A DNA stretch of 64,000 nucleotides from Margaritifera margaritifera (lineage: Eukaryota; Mollusca; Bivalvia; Unionida; Margaritiferidae), in contig JAQPZY010001596.1 in the NCBI GenBank assembly GCA_029931535.1, positions 372,001 to 436,000 of the forward strand, written 5' to 3'. A program made the translations under genes and the position numbers. A model generated the notes under the pieces. That model saw only the letters and a program-made list of their open reading frames with translations. It did not search any database and was not told the origin of the DNA. Shown here piece after piece: positions 14,149-23,699 of the stretch (position 1 is the stretch's first letter; every line of letters starts with the position of its first letter).

Positions 14149-14426
14149 CAATGGCTACACGAGGGTTCGAGGCGCCCTGCGAGAGTGTTCTTTAGTGGCG
14201 CCCCTACTTTGCTACAAAGAACTGTTTTTATGTCAGTTGCCAACCTACCTCCGCCCTCCCCGGCCCCCTGCCCCTCATAAATATTAATTTGGAAAAGAAT
14301 TGCTCCCGGTACACTAAGGTGAAGGTGAAATACTATGAACATTTCAGCAGCAAAGAAAAAAGGACAAAGTTTCTGAGCACGCCCCCTTCGCCTTGCGCCC
14401 GGTTAACCCTCCTCGCGCCGCCACTA
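14149..14426 (-). mobile_element. hAT-type GC-rich MITE, copy A
   Basis: 278 bp with ends CAATGGCTACACGAGGG and GCGCCGCCACTA, flanked by CTTTCATA and CTTTAATA (7 of 8 match). The shared motif appears as TACTTTGCTACAAAGAACTG, the reverse of copies B and C, so this copy is inverted. About 100 bp of AT-rich sequence is inserted in or retained between the GC-rich ends. Confidence 0.8.
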
Positions 14427-14567
14427 CTTTAATATGTTCAGTAAAATACAAAAGACAAGTAAAAGAAAAATGTATCATTTGTGTTTGAATGGAACAAAGA
14501 TCATTAAAATTCCAATCAGTAAAGAACCAGGACAACTCAAACAGAATATTTGTACATAGTTTATAGG

Positions 14568-14622
14568 CATATACTCACATACTCATATACTCACATACTC
14601 ATATACTCACATACTCGTATAT
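14568..14622. repeat. Short tandem repeat of ACTCATATACTCACAT
   Basis: Three to four 16-bp units of alternating CATACTCA and TATACTCA. Confidence 0.85.
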
Positions 14623-14679
14623 TTGACGTTTTCGGTTATCATACCTGAGCTATCTAATGTTTTAAACAATTCTTAATCG

Positions 14680-14890
14680 TACCGCATCTACTCGCTTATC
14701 AGCTGGGTCCAACTACATACAAGACAGACCCTGATCTGCCGGGGCATGATGCGCCGGCAGACAGGGTCTGTGTTGTTTGTTCTACTGAGTACTTCTATCA
14801 AAATGCATAGACCCAGATCTGCCGGTGCGTAATGCGATGGCAGATCTGGGTCTATGCAGTTTGCAGTTGGATCCGACTAATATATTATAA
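14680..14890 (+). mobile_element. Double-hairpin MITE, copy 1
   Basis: Starts TACCGCATCTACTCGC and contains two successive palindromes. The first (about 14722-14772) pairs AGACCCTGATCTGCCGG with its complement. The second (about 14804-14857) pairs CATAGACCCAGATCTGCCG with its complement. It ends TTGGATCCGACTA and lacks the terminal inverted repeat on the right. Confidence 0.8.
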
Positions 14891-15259
14891 AAAAAACGTT
14901 TCTCGAAACCATGAGTTTAGTCTTTGAGGATGTCATGTTAACAGAGAATATCTAATCCGATGTAACTCGGATCAGACTATTTAATCGACGGTTATATAGG
15001 TATCTAAAAAACTTATATATTTTGTCAAGTCTTTTTGAAATATGAATGACACTTGAAGAAAAGAAAAGACGATTAGGAAAGTGTGATAGATGGAAATAAA
15101 ATAATAATGGTAAGCATGTAATGAAAATGTCATTTTTAGATTCTAGCTTTAACTATGATTCTCATTTTTCCACTTATTTACATACCTGTATTTTTACAAT
15201 TGAATGATTTAGTGGCAAAGGCAGCATCAAACTTGCTTGTATTTCTTCTTTTTCTTCAG

Positions 15260-15514
15260 AAGACAGTTCCATATTATATACGAACGCATGTCAGCAAAGT
15301 GGACAGGAATTATTTTGTGAAGAGGGTCAAGTGATACATATCAAAGATGTCCGCTGTATGCCATATAACTACACATGTGGAGAACGAGACAGGATCTCAA
15401 GTCTATGTGATGGATTACGTTCATGCGCCAGGATTGGTTTAAGGAGACAGCTCCATTATTACTGCAAAGACTATCCAACTCGAAATGTCGTTGTTTCGTT
15501 TCAGTGCAAAGCAG
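15260..15514 (+). CDS. Receptor exon: SUEL/galactose-binding-lectin-like domain 1
   Basis: Internal coding exon of 255 bp. It follows a pyrimidine-rich tract ending in TTCTTCAG and precedes the donor GTAAGG. It enters with two bases completing a codon and leaves with one, so both borders are phase 1. The product has the cysteine framework of a SUEL (rhamnose/galactose-binding lectin) domain: an early ACQ, then LFCEEGQVIHI, then SLCDGLRSCAR, then YYCKDYP and a closing VVVSFQC. In the family the early part usually carries an ANYGR-like motif and the late part a DPC-GTYKYL motif. Here these are replaced by IKDVRC and CKDYPTRN, so classical sugar binding is doubtful. One N-glycosylation sequon (NYT) is present. 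It splices in frame to the exon at 30871 (G+AT = Asp). No start codon belongs here; the signal peptide must lie upstream. Confidence 0.85.
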
Positions 15515-15679
15515 GTAAGGACACTCAAGTTATTACTAGTTTCTTGTCAGTGACATGATTATGTATTACAGCTGCTCGGACCAGGTACGAGATCACGTCG
15601 CAACAAGAAATCTTCCCTCTTTGTTATACAACTTCACTCATCAGTTCAAGTAATAAATATTGCTCGATAGCTAGAGGTC

Positions 15680-16135
15680 TTTAATAGCCAAAATGTACAA
15701 ATAAATCGATTGGGTATCTAAAGGTCTGTTATTATGTATAAATAAATCGATTGGCTATCTAAAGGTATGTTATTATGTATAAATAAATCGATTGGCTATC
15801 TAAAGGTCTGTTATTATGTATAAATAAATCGATTGGTTATCTAAAGGTCTGTTATTATGTATAAATAAATCGATTGGCTATCTAACGGTCTGTTATTATG
15901 TATAAATAAATCGATTGGCTATCTAAAGGTCTGTTAGTATGTATAAATAAATCGATTGGCTATCTAAAGGTCTGTTATTATGTATTGGGTATCTAAAGGT
16001 CTGTTATTATGTACTGGGTATCTAAAGGTCTGTTATTATGTATTGGCTATCTAAAGGTCTGTTATTATGTATTGGCTATCTAAAGGTCTGTTATTATGTA
16101 TTGGCTATCTAAAGGTCTGTTATTATGTATTGCGT
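15680..16135. repeat. 41-bp/29-bp minisatellite
   Basis: About seven 41-bp units with ATCGATTGGCTATCTAAAGG, then about six 29-bp units that lack the AAATAAATCGAT part. The period change is sharp, at about 15983. It starts 170 bp after the donor of the first lectin-like exon. Confidence 0.93.
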
Positions 16136-16140
16136 ATATT

Positions 16141-16572
16141 AATAATATGGGCGACAACCCCTTGAGTGTGATGAGACTCTTTGCTGATGAGAGCTCACTG
16201 GTGTACTCATTAAATGATACTTAAGAAATTGAATATGTACTGAATACAGATTTACAAACGATTGACTTCTGATCAAGGCTGTGGTTGGTTGATTTCAATC
16301 CAAACAATTCTGAGGTAATGTTATTCTCGCGTAAGATACAGCCCGTTTTTCCTGAACTAAATTTCAAAAACGAAATTCTCTCTTTTGTTGACTACAAAGT
16401 ACCTGCCCATTTCTTAGTTGGTAACAGGAAAGTATATATTGTGCCTACTAGAATTAGAAATAACTGTAGTGATTTACATATTGATTTATATTCGAATCAT
16501 TTGAAAGATAATCTATTGTGTGCTTGTGGTAAAGGTATAGTAAATGTATATCATCTCATTGATTTGCAAATA
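16141..16572 (+). pseudogene. LINE reverse-transcriptase fragment
   Basis: One frame reads MRLFADESSLVYSLNDT, stop, EIEYVLNTDLQTIDF, stop, SRLWLVDFNPNNSEVMLFSR. This is the catalytic-palm region of a non-LTR retrotransposon RT, where FADE replaces the usual FADD. After LSFVDY the sequence jumps to a C-terminal segment (RIRNNCSDLHIDLYSNHL, LLCACGKG), so an internal deletion has joined the palm to the Cys-containing tail. Two stops and the deletion make it a relic. It is bounded left by a minisatellite and right by (TA)n. Confidence 0.75.
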
Positions 16573-16576
16573 CTAT

Positions 16577-16579
16577 ATA

Positions 16580-16634
<55 letters not shown>
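16577..16634. repeat. (TA)n microsatellite
   Basis: Pure TA joining the LINE fragment to the short spacer before the LTR element. Confidence 0.95.
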
Positions 16635-16635
<1 letters not shown>

Positions 16636-16679
16636 ACAACGTAGGAAATTGGTTTAGAGTCTAAATCAGATATATATAC

Positions 16680-17431
16680 TGTTATGTATGATGTTTATAT
16701 AATATTATAAATATTTTAGGAAATTATAAATGTTTCTTCACTTTAATATTTGCTTAAATCTTAATGTTATCAGGAAAAACATGTTTAACTAGTGTCCTTG
16801 AATTAGGTTGTTTTGATCAATATGTTTTCTCAATTTGAAGGTCAAGGTTGAATTTTTGTTTACAAGTAAAATTCCATTAAGATGACACACATTCTAGAAC
16901 ATTCTGTCATGTGACCAATCTTTATATATGCCATGTTTGGTGGACATTTATTCAGTTTTGACATTACCATCAGTCTTGTAAAGAGCTATCACAGTTGTGA
17001 AAATTCATTCCAAATTCTAAGAGAGGAATTATTTTAAATATTCATTGGATTATAACAGTGCTCATAAACTTTTGGATTTTGGATTTTTAATTGATTATTT
17101 TGGAATTTAAGTGAACTTATTCAGATATTTTGGAATACTTCATTTTGACATCAGCACATCAAAGATTACTAGTACATCAGGACTTTGGAGACCATTGGCA
17201 CATAATAGCATTCAAGGACACAGCCATGAATTCGGAACATTCTATATTTAGGACTTGTGATTAGAACAATCATTCTTACTGGATTATTAGGATTTCAAAA
17301 CACATTACTGTAAGTGACTTTTTGATTTTTCATTTTAATTATCTAGTAATAAATTGCTTGTTGATTTTTACTTGATTTGTTGGTTTCACTTTCTTTCTAT
17401 TACATTTTTCTTAGACCATAGAGTCGTAACA
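16680..17431 (+). repeat. 5' long terminal repeat
   Basis: It matches the 3' copy with only six substitutions and two single-base indels that I could count by eye over 752 bp (about 0.8% divergence), with TG...CA termini. It starts right after a (TA)n tract and the ATAC duplication. Confidence 0.95.
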
Positions 17432-17436
17432 GAAAT

Positions 17437-17458
17437 TGAGGGCTCGTCGTTCCGGGAT
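17437..17458 (+). promoter_or_regulatory. Candidate primer-binding site
   Basis: Five bases after the 5' LTR, TGAGGGCTCGTC then GTTCCGGGAT. It resembles the complement of a tRNA 3' end of the proline type used by many retroelements, but with about three extra bases in the middle and one early mismatch. The tRNA identity is therefore tentative. Confidence 0.5.
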
Positions 17459-17596
17459 TGAATTTCTTTAAAGCATATTAGAGATATTAAATTTATCTTT
17501 GAAATTCATATTGATTTTGTCTCTGATTTTTTTTTGTCTTTGGCAAAGATTTATAATAGAGAAATTTGTTTTGTGTGAAACCAACAAGCATTTACA

Positions 17597-18818
17597 ATGG
17601 CATCTAATGTTCAGAATTTCATTTCAAAACCTACCCAGGAGGGGTTAGAGTGCATGAGAAAGGATGAGTTGCTCGAGCTTGCCAGAAAATACAGTCTATC
17701 TGAGGCAAAAGTATCATTGACAAAACAGGAGATAAAGATTATTTTGATTCAGTATTTAGTAGGAAAGGGAATTTTTGAAAATAGTGCTTTAAGTTTGAAG
17801 AGAAAGCCTGTATCTGGTTTTGACAGGAAATTAAGGGAATTAGAGTTAAAGAACCAGATGGATTTAGAATTGGCAAAGCTTCAGATTCAGAGAGAGAGAG
17901 AGAAAAAGAAGAGAGGCAGATACAGATGGAGAGAGAGAAAGAAGAGAGGCAGATACAAATGCAGAAAGAAGAGAGGCAAATGCAGATGGAGACGGAGAGA
18001 GAGAAAGAGGAGAGACAGATGCAGATGCAAAGAGAAGAAAGGGAAATGCAATTTGAATTAAGAGAATTAGAACTGGCAAACAGAGCACACTCCACTCCTT
18101 TAAATACAAGTTCAGGTTTTGATGTTACTAGATATATTAGGTTAGTACCCCCTTTTCAGGAAAAAGAAGTAGATAAATACTTTTTTCATTTCGAGAAAAT
18201 AGCTGAAAACTTGAAATGGCCCAGAGAGCATTGGACTTTGTTATTACAAAGTGTACTTATTGGCAAAGCTCGTGAAGTCTACACTTCACTGTCAGTACAA
18301 CAAAGCACTGATTATGATGTGGTTAAGGAGTACATCTTGAAAGCTATGAGTTGGTACCAGAGGCATATTGACAAAGGTTTAGGAATTGTAGAAAAGAAAC
18401 TGGACAAACTCATGTCGAATTTGCAAGGGATAAAGAACAACTATTTGATAGGTGGTGCTCAGCCAAGAAAGTTGATCAAGCTTATGATAACCTCAGACAG
18501 CTCGTATTAATTGAAGGGTTCAAGAGGTGCATCCATAGTGATGTTAAAACCTATCTTGACGAGCAGAATGTGGAAACTTTGGAAAATGCTGCTCGTATGG
18601 CTGATGATTATTCCTTGACTCACAAAATTTCATTTGGCAATAAATCGTCCTCTCAGCAGTTTTCTGGTAAAAAAAAATTTCAATCTCATTCGAGTACTTC
18701 CAAATTTCACAACAGCACAACTGTTAGGAATCAAACATATGATAAGACTGATCAGAAATCCTTATCTCTTCCTACGTGCACTTATTGTAAAACGAAAAGA
18801 CACGTTATTTCTGATTGC
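17597..18818 (+). pseudogene. gag: Retrotransposon gag (frameshifted)
   Basis: Starts at ATG 17597 (MASNVQNFISK). The N-terminal part is followed by a long charged coiled coil of Glu/Arg/Gln/Met repeats (about 17885-18060), then a capsid-like domain (RLVPPFQEKEVDKYF, LLLQSVLIGKAREVY), and a CCHC zinc knuckle C-x2-C-x4-H-x4-C at 18777-18818. The reading frame changes inside an AG-rich run near 17885-17910 and again near 18345, with an in-frame TGA at 18369-18371, so the protein is broken in three places. The region after 18345 resembles the SCAN-like Gag segment of Gmr1-type and related elements (established family trait, judged by eye). Gag would bind element RNA and form particles. Gag and Pol appear to share one original frame. 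Confidence 0.85.
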
Positions 18819-18959
18819 TTCAAGTTGAAAAATAAGCAACAGAGTAAAGACAGAGCTTTTCCAAATGCTCTTATTTCTACGAGGTCAAGCTCACGGTCTT
18901 GTATTGAAAGCAATACATTTGTTGGGTCAAACAAATCCCAGTCTGATTTGATTTTGGAG

Positions 18960-19300
18960 GCTTATGAACCATTCATGTCGGAAGGTTCTATATCACTTAT
19001 TGGTGATTCTGCCAAACCTATCCCAATTAAAATATTAAGGGACACTGGAGCTTCTCAGAGTCTTTTATTATCAGGTACTTTGCCTTTGTCTGAGGAGTCT
19101 TCTTCAAGTGAAAGTGTTCTTGTTCAGGGAGTAGAGTGCGGCTTTGTAAATGTTCCTCTTCATTGCGTAAATTTGGCATCAGACTTAGTTTCTGGACCTG
19201 TGACTGTTGGGGCAGTGACTTCTTTACCCATAGAGGGTGTTCATTTATTACTAGGCAATGACCTAGCTGGAGATAAGGTTGTGGTTAATCCACTTGTAAC
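18960..19300 (+). pseudogene. Retrotransposon aspartic protease region
   Basis: Within one continuous frame downstream of the zinc knuckle. The catalytic motif DTGAS is encoded at 19041, after IPIKIL, as in retropepsins. About 70 residues later HLLLGNDL fits the family's hydrophobic-G element. The enzyme would cleave the Gag-Pol polyprotein. This segment itself carries no stop. Confidence 0.75.
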
Positions 19301-19779
19301 TGACAAGCCTTGTTTGGATCAGAAAGTTGATCCTGTCGAAACTGAAATCCCTGATTTGTACCCTGCTTGTGCAGTTACTAGAGCTATGGCAAAAAGAGCT
19401 CTTGAGAGTGATGTTGATCAGGATATTATTCCTTTAGCTGACACATGTATTGGTCAGTCTTTTGATGAGGTCACTTTTTCCTCAGGTATTGATCAATCAA
19501 ATGGTATTGATCACAGTGATCCTCTTTTGGCAACTCATTCTCTTTGTCCTACTCAGGGTGACAAACGACAATCCCTTGTCGTTGAACAGGAGCAAGATCC
19601 CGAGATATCTTGTTTGTTTCAGAGGGCTATTAGTGAAACTGAAGCCACACAAGTTCCAGTGTGTTACTTTGTGAAAAATGGGGTCCTTATGAGGAAATGG
19701 AGACCACCTGATGTACCCGCTGGTGACGAGTGGTCAGTGAGCTATCAAATTGTTGTTCCTAAGTCATATCGACAGGAAA

Positions 19780-20815
19780 TTCTTAATTTAGCCCATGAAA
19801 CTCCTTTGGCTGGTCATTTAGGAGTCCGTAAGACTTATCACAAGATCTTGAATCATTTTTATTGGCCGAAACTCAAAAGTGATGTTTCTAAATACTGCAG
19901 ATCTTGTCACACTTGTCAAATGGTAGGAAAACCCAATCAGAAGATACCTAAGGCTCATCTACAACCTATTCCTGCATTTGATGAACCATTTAGTAGAATA
20001 ATGGTAGACTGTGTTGGTCCTTTACCTAAAACCAAGTCAGGCAACCAATACTTGTTGACCATCATGTGTGCATCTACAAGGCAATTCCTCTGAGAAATAT
20101 AAAAACTAAAACTATTGTGAAAGCTTTGGTGAAGTTTTTTACACTTGTTGGCCTTCCCAAATCTGTCCAGTCGGATCAAGGGTCAAATTTTATGTCTGGA
20201 ATTTTCCAACAAGTTATGCATGAATTAGGCATCCAACAGTTTAAATCTTCTGCCTATCACCCTGAAAGTCAAGGTGCTTTGGAAAGATTTCATCAAACTT
20301 TGAAGAATATGATTCGATCATATTGCTTTGATACAGAAAAGGATTGGGATGAGGGTGTTCATTTGTTGTTGTTTGCTGTTAGGGAATCAGTTCAAGAGTC
20401 TTTGGGTTTTAGTCCCTTTGAACTAGTTTTTGGTCATACTATCCGTGGACCATTGAAATTATTGAAAGAGAAACTTCTTTCAAATGAAGATTCGAAGATT
20501 AATCTTCTTGATTATGTCTCTGATTTCAAATACAAGTTGTCAAAGGCCTGTGAAGTAGCAAGAACTAATCTTCACACTACTCAGTCAAAAATGAAATTAA
20601 GGTATGACAGAAATACACAGAAAAGGAGTTTTAAACCTGGTAACAAAGTTCTGGCTCTCTTTCCCATACCTCAAAATCCTCTTCAGGCTAAATTTTATGG
20701 TTCTTATACCGTTGCAAAGAAAGTAAATGACTTAAATTATATCATTAACACTCCTGGGAGACGGAAACAGAAACAACTTTGTCATATAAATATGTTAAAG
20801 GAATATTTTGACAGA
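19780..20815 (+). pseudogene. Retrotransposon integrase, upstream of RT (frameshifted)
   Basis: The zinc-binding HHCC domain is complete (AHETPLAGHLG through CRSCHTCQ, 19791-19920). The catalytic core has Asp at 20007 (MVDCVGPL), Asp at 20174 (QSDQGSNF) and Glu at 20282 (ALERFHQ). The last two are separated by 35 residues, the DD35E spacing. A small deletion near 20080 shifts the frame between the first Asp and the rest. After the core comes a GPY/F-like module (FYGSYTV ... HINMLKEYF) around 20690-20810, typical of Ty3/gypsy and retroviral integrases. Its position before the RT is the key oddity of the element. Confidence 0.9.
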
Positions 20816-21079
20816 GATAGCCCAGCTAATTATTCTGTTGGTTTAGTTGTACCTGTCCCACACAGTGAAGATATCAACGATGGAGTACAATCAGAATATA
20901 GTGACTCTGGTATAACCAAGCTTCGGAATTCAGAAATATTGAACAACCTAGACCAGAAACTTTCACATCTACAACAACAGGAAAGAAATGAACTAAAACA
21001 GCTATTACATGACTATGAGCACTTGTTTCCTGATGTTCCAACACGAACAAGTAAAATTTATCATGACGTTGACATTGTA

Positions 21080-21840
21080 GATTATGCGCCTGTGAAACAG
21101 CATCCTTATAGGATGAATCCTCTCAAACAGAACTATCTGAAGAAAGAAATTCAGTATTTACTGGAGAATGATTTCATAGAACCAAGTAAAAGTAACTGGA
21201 GTTCACCATGTATTCTTGTTCCCAAGCCAGATAATACATTCCGTATGTGTACTGACTATAGAAAAGTCAACCGTGTCACCTAAACTGATTCATTTCCAAT
21301 CCCAAGAATGGACGATTGCATTGATAAAATTGGAAATGCGGAATATGTCACCAAGTTTGACCTTTTAAAAGGATTCTGGCAAATTCCACTGACGGAAAGG
21401 GCAAAAGAAATTTCAACATTTGTAACTCCAGATGGACTTTATCAATATAAAGTCATGCCGTTTGGAATGAAAAATTCGCCTGCAACGTTTCAACGTCTGA
21501 TGAACATGATAACATTTGGTCTTGATAATTGTGACGCTTATATCGATGACGTCATTATCTACAACAACACCTGGGAAGATCATTTATAAACCATTCGAAA
21601 ATTCTTCGATCGACTCAGCGATGCGAATCTGACAATTAATTTGAGCAAAAGTGAGTTTTGCCATGCTTGTGTCACATTTTTAGGACATATTGTGGGACAA
21701 GGTCAAGTTAAACCTATAGAAGCTAAGGTCAAAGCTATCTCTGAATTTCAAGTTCCAATTTGTAAAAAGCAACTGATGCGATTTCTAGGTATGGCTGGAT
21801 ATTATCGTTAATTTTGTTCCAATTTTTCCAAAATTGCTGA
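21080..21840 (+). pseudogene. Retrotransposon reverse transcriptase (three stops)
   Basis: Ty3/gypsy-type RT. Motifs in order are SNWSSPCILVPKPD, FRMCTDYRKVN, FDLLKGFWQIPL, MPFGMKNSPATFQRLMN, the active-site box YIDD (21539-21550), FLGH and FLGMAGYYR. In-frame stops at 21281-21283, 21587-21589 and 21809-21811 interrupt it, each inside a conserved stretch, so they are secondary nonsense changes and not domain ends. Catalytic residues are otherwise intact. Confidence 0.93.
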
Positions 21841-21844
21841 ACCT

Positions 21845-22341
21845 TTGACAAGTTTATTGAGTAAGAAAGCCAAATTTTATTGGTCTGACAAGTGTCAGGA
21901 ATCTTTTGACAAGTTAAAGGCCATGCTTAAGAATGCACCAGTTCTTTCTGCACCAAATTTCAGCCAATCATTTAAATTATCTGTTGATGCAAGTGATGTA
22001 GGGGTTGGTGGAGTATTGATTCAGGAAGACAAAAGTAGTGTGGATCACCCTGTGTGTTATTTTTCTAAAAAACTAAACAAGCACCAGAAAATTATTCCAC
22101 AATTGAGAAGGAATGTTTGGCTTTGATATTGGCTTTACAGTATTTTGAAGTGTATGTCACCTCAGCTCTGTCTCCAATTATTGTGTACAGTGATCACAAT
22201 CCCCTTACTTTCATCAACAAAATGAAAGATAAAAATCGGAGATTGTTGAGATGGAGTTTGATATTGCAGGAATATAACATTAACATCAAACACATCAGGG
22301 GAAAAGACAATGTGATTGCAGATGAACTCTCACGTGCCTAG
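21845..22341 (+). pseudogene. Retrotransposon RNase H (frameshifted)
   Basis: Connection and RNase H domain. LSVDASDVGVGGVL carries the first catalytic Asp, VYSDHNPLTF a later one, and IRGKDNVIADELSRA the C-terminal signature, ending in TAG at 22339-22341. A one-base loss in an A run near 22086-22092 changes the frame just before the conserved Glu-containing segment. The pol region ends here, and only non-coding sequence and the purine tract precede the 3' LTR, confirming that no integrase follows the RT. Confidence 0.9.
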
Positions 22342-22470
22342 AAATGTAATATTGCTTGATGTAATTAAGTCCAGTATCATAAAACATGTTCTTATGTAAT
22401 TTTGGTTATTATAGTATTAGATGTATATTCAAAAGAAAGCTTTATTACATAAATCTTTCTTTTTCTTTAT

Positions 22471-22479
22471 GAGGGGAGG
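22471..22479 (+). promoter_or_regulatory. Polypurine tract
   Basis: GAGGGGAGG lies immediately upstream of the 3' LTR, the expected plus-strand primer position in an LTR retrotransposon. Confidence 0.8.
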
Positions 22480-23229
22480 TGTTATGTATGATCTTTATAT
22501 AATATTATAAATATTTTAGGAAATTATAAATGTTTCTTCACTTTAATATTTGCTTAAATCTTAATGTTATCAGGAAAAACATGTTTAACTAGTGTCCTTG
22601 AATTAGGTTGTTTTGATCAATATGTTTTCTCAATTTGAAGGTCAAGGTTGAATTTTTGTTTACAAGTAAAATTCCATTAAGATGACACACATTCTAGAAC
22701 ATTCTGTCATGTGACCAATCTTTATATATGCCATGTTTGGTGGACATTTATTCAGTTTTGACATTACCATCAGTCTTGTAAAGAGCTATCACAGTTGTGA
22801 AAATTCATTCCAAATTCTAAGAGAGGAATTATTTTAAATATTCATTGGATTATAACAGTGCTCATAAACTTTTGGATTTTGGATTTTTAATTGATGATTT
22901 TGGAATTTAAGTGAACTTATTCAGATATTTTGGAATACTTCATTTTGACGTCAGCACATCAAAGATTACTAGTACATCAGGACTTTGGAGACCATTGGCA
23001 CATAATAACATTCAAGGACACAGCCGTGAATTCGGAACATTCTATATTTAGGACTTGTGATTAGAACAATCATTCTTACTGGATTATTAGGATTTCAAAA
23101 CACATTACTGTAAGTGACTTTTGATTTTTCATTTTAATTATCTAGTAATAAATTGCTTGTTGATTTTTACTTGATTTGTTGGTTCACTTTCTTTCTGTTA
23201 CATTTTTCTTAGACCATAGAGTCGTAACA
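22480..23229 (+). repeat. 3' long terminal repeat
   Basis: A 750-bp direct copy of 16680-17431, ending GTCGTAACA and followed by the second ATAC duplication. The two indels relative to the 5' LTR are single T losses in T runs near its end. Confidence 0.95.
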
Positions 23230-23459
23230 ATACTACAAATATTTTGTTATCTGGATCATCTGATCTTACTACGAATATTAATATTCACCTATTTGACTTA
23301 TTCTGAAACATATATTAAAGACACGAAACGCTCTATATAGTCAACGTTTGATTTCTCTATTCAATTAATTACTGCCATATTGATAAACAAAGACATGATG
23401 TTTTTCATTTTTAACTATTGATTGACTTGTGTATTCATTTTGGTGTATATACTCTTGTC

Positions 23460-23687
23460 CAGTAGTGGCGCGAGGGGGCGGGGGTCAGGGGTAGGCAATT
23501 GCCCCCGGGCACCGGGCGAGAGAGGGCGCCATCGGGGGCTTTCTGGTTCAGCTGTAACCAGGGCGTAGATTGGGGGGGGGGGGGAGGTTGGAGTTGGCAA
23601 CAGACATAAAACTGTTCTCTGTGGCAAAGTATGGGCGCCACTAAAGAACATTGCCCCCGGACGCCTCGAACCCTCGCGCCGCCACTG
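23460..23687 (+). mobile_element. hAT-type GC-rich MITE, copy B
   Basis: A 228-bp GC-rich island with terminal inverted repeats CAGTAGTGGCGCGAGGG and CCCTCGCGCCGCCACTG, flanked by a perfect 8-bp duplication CTCTTGTC (23452-23459 and 23688-23695). Eight-base duplications are the hAT signature. The interior shares CTGTTCTCTGTGGCAAAGTA and GGGCGCCACTA with two other copies in this window. It has no coding capacity. Confidence 0.9.
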
Positions 23688-23699
23688 CTCTTGTCCATT

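Larger units (their letters stand above)
16680..23229 (+). mobile_element. Full-length, inactivated LTR retrotransposon with Gmr1-like domain order
   Basis: A 6550-bp element bounded by direct LTRs (752 and 750 bp) starting TGTTATG and ending GTAACA, flanked by the 4-bp target duplication ATAC (16676-16679 and 23230-23233). A tRNA-primer-site-like sequence follows the 5' LTR and a purine tract precedes the 3' LTR. The internal region reads, left to right, Gag, CCHC knuckle, aspartic protease, integrase, reverse transcriptase, RNase H. The RT, RNase H and GPY/F-type integrase are Ty3/gypsy-like, but integrase lies upstream of RT as in Ty1/copia. This arrangement is known from the Gmr1 group of metazoan elements. 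At least four frameshifts and four stop codons break the frame, so this copy is not autonomous. It sits in the intron between the two lectin-like exons, in the same orientation as the host gene. Confidence 0.93.

Noticed and set aside
15331..15558. Independent small gene starting at 15331
   Set aside because: It is the interior of the first lectin-like exon; the domain begins upstream of any start codon and the tail past 15514 is intron read-through.
17739..18109. Minus-strand Ser/Cys/Ile-rich frames
   Set aside because: Shadows of the Gag coiled-coil repeats on the plus strand.
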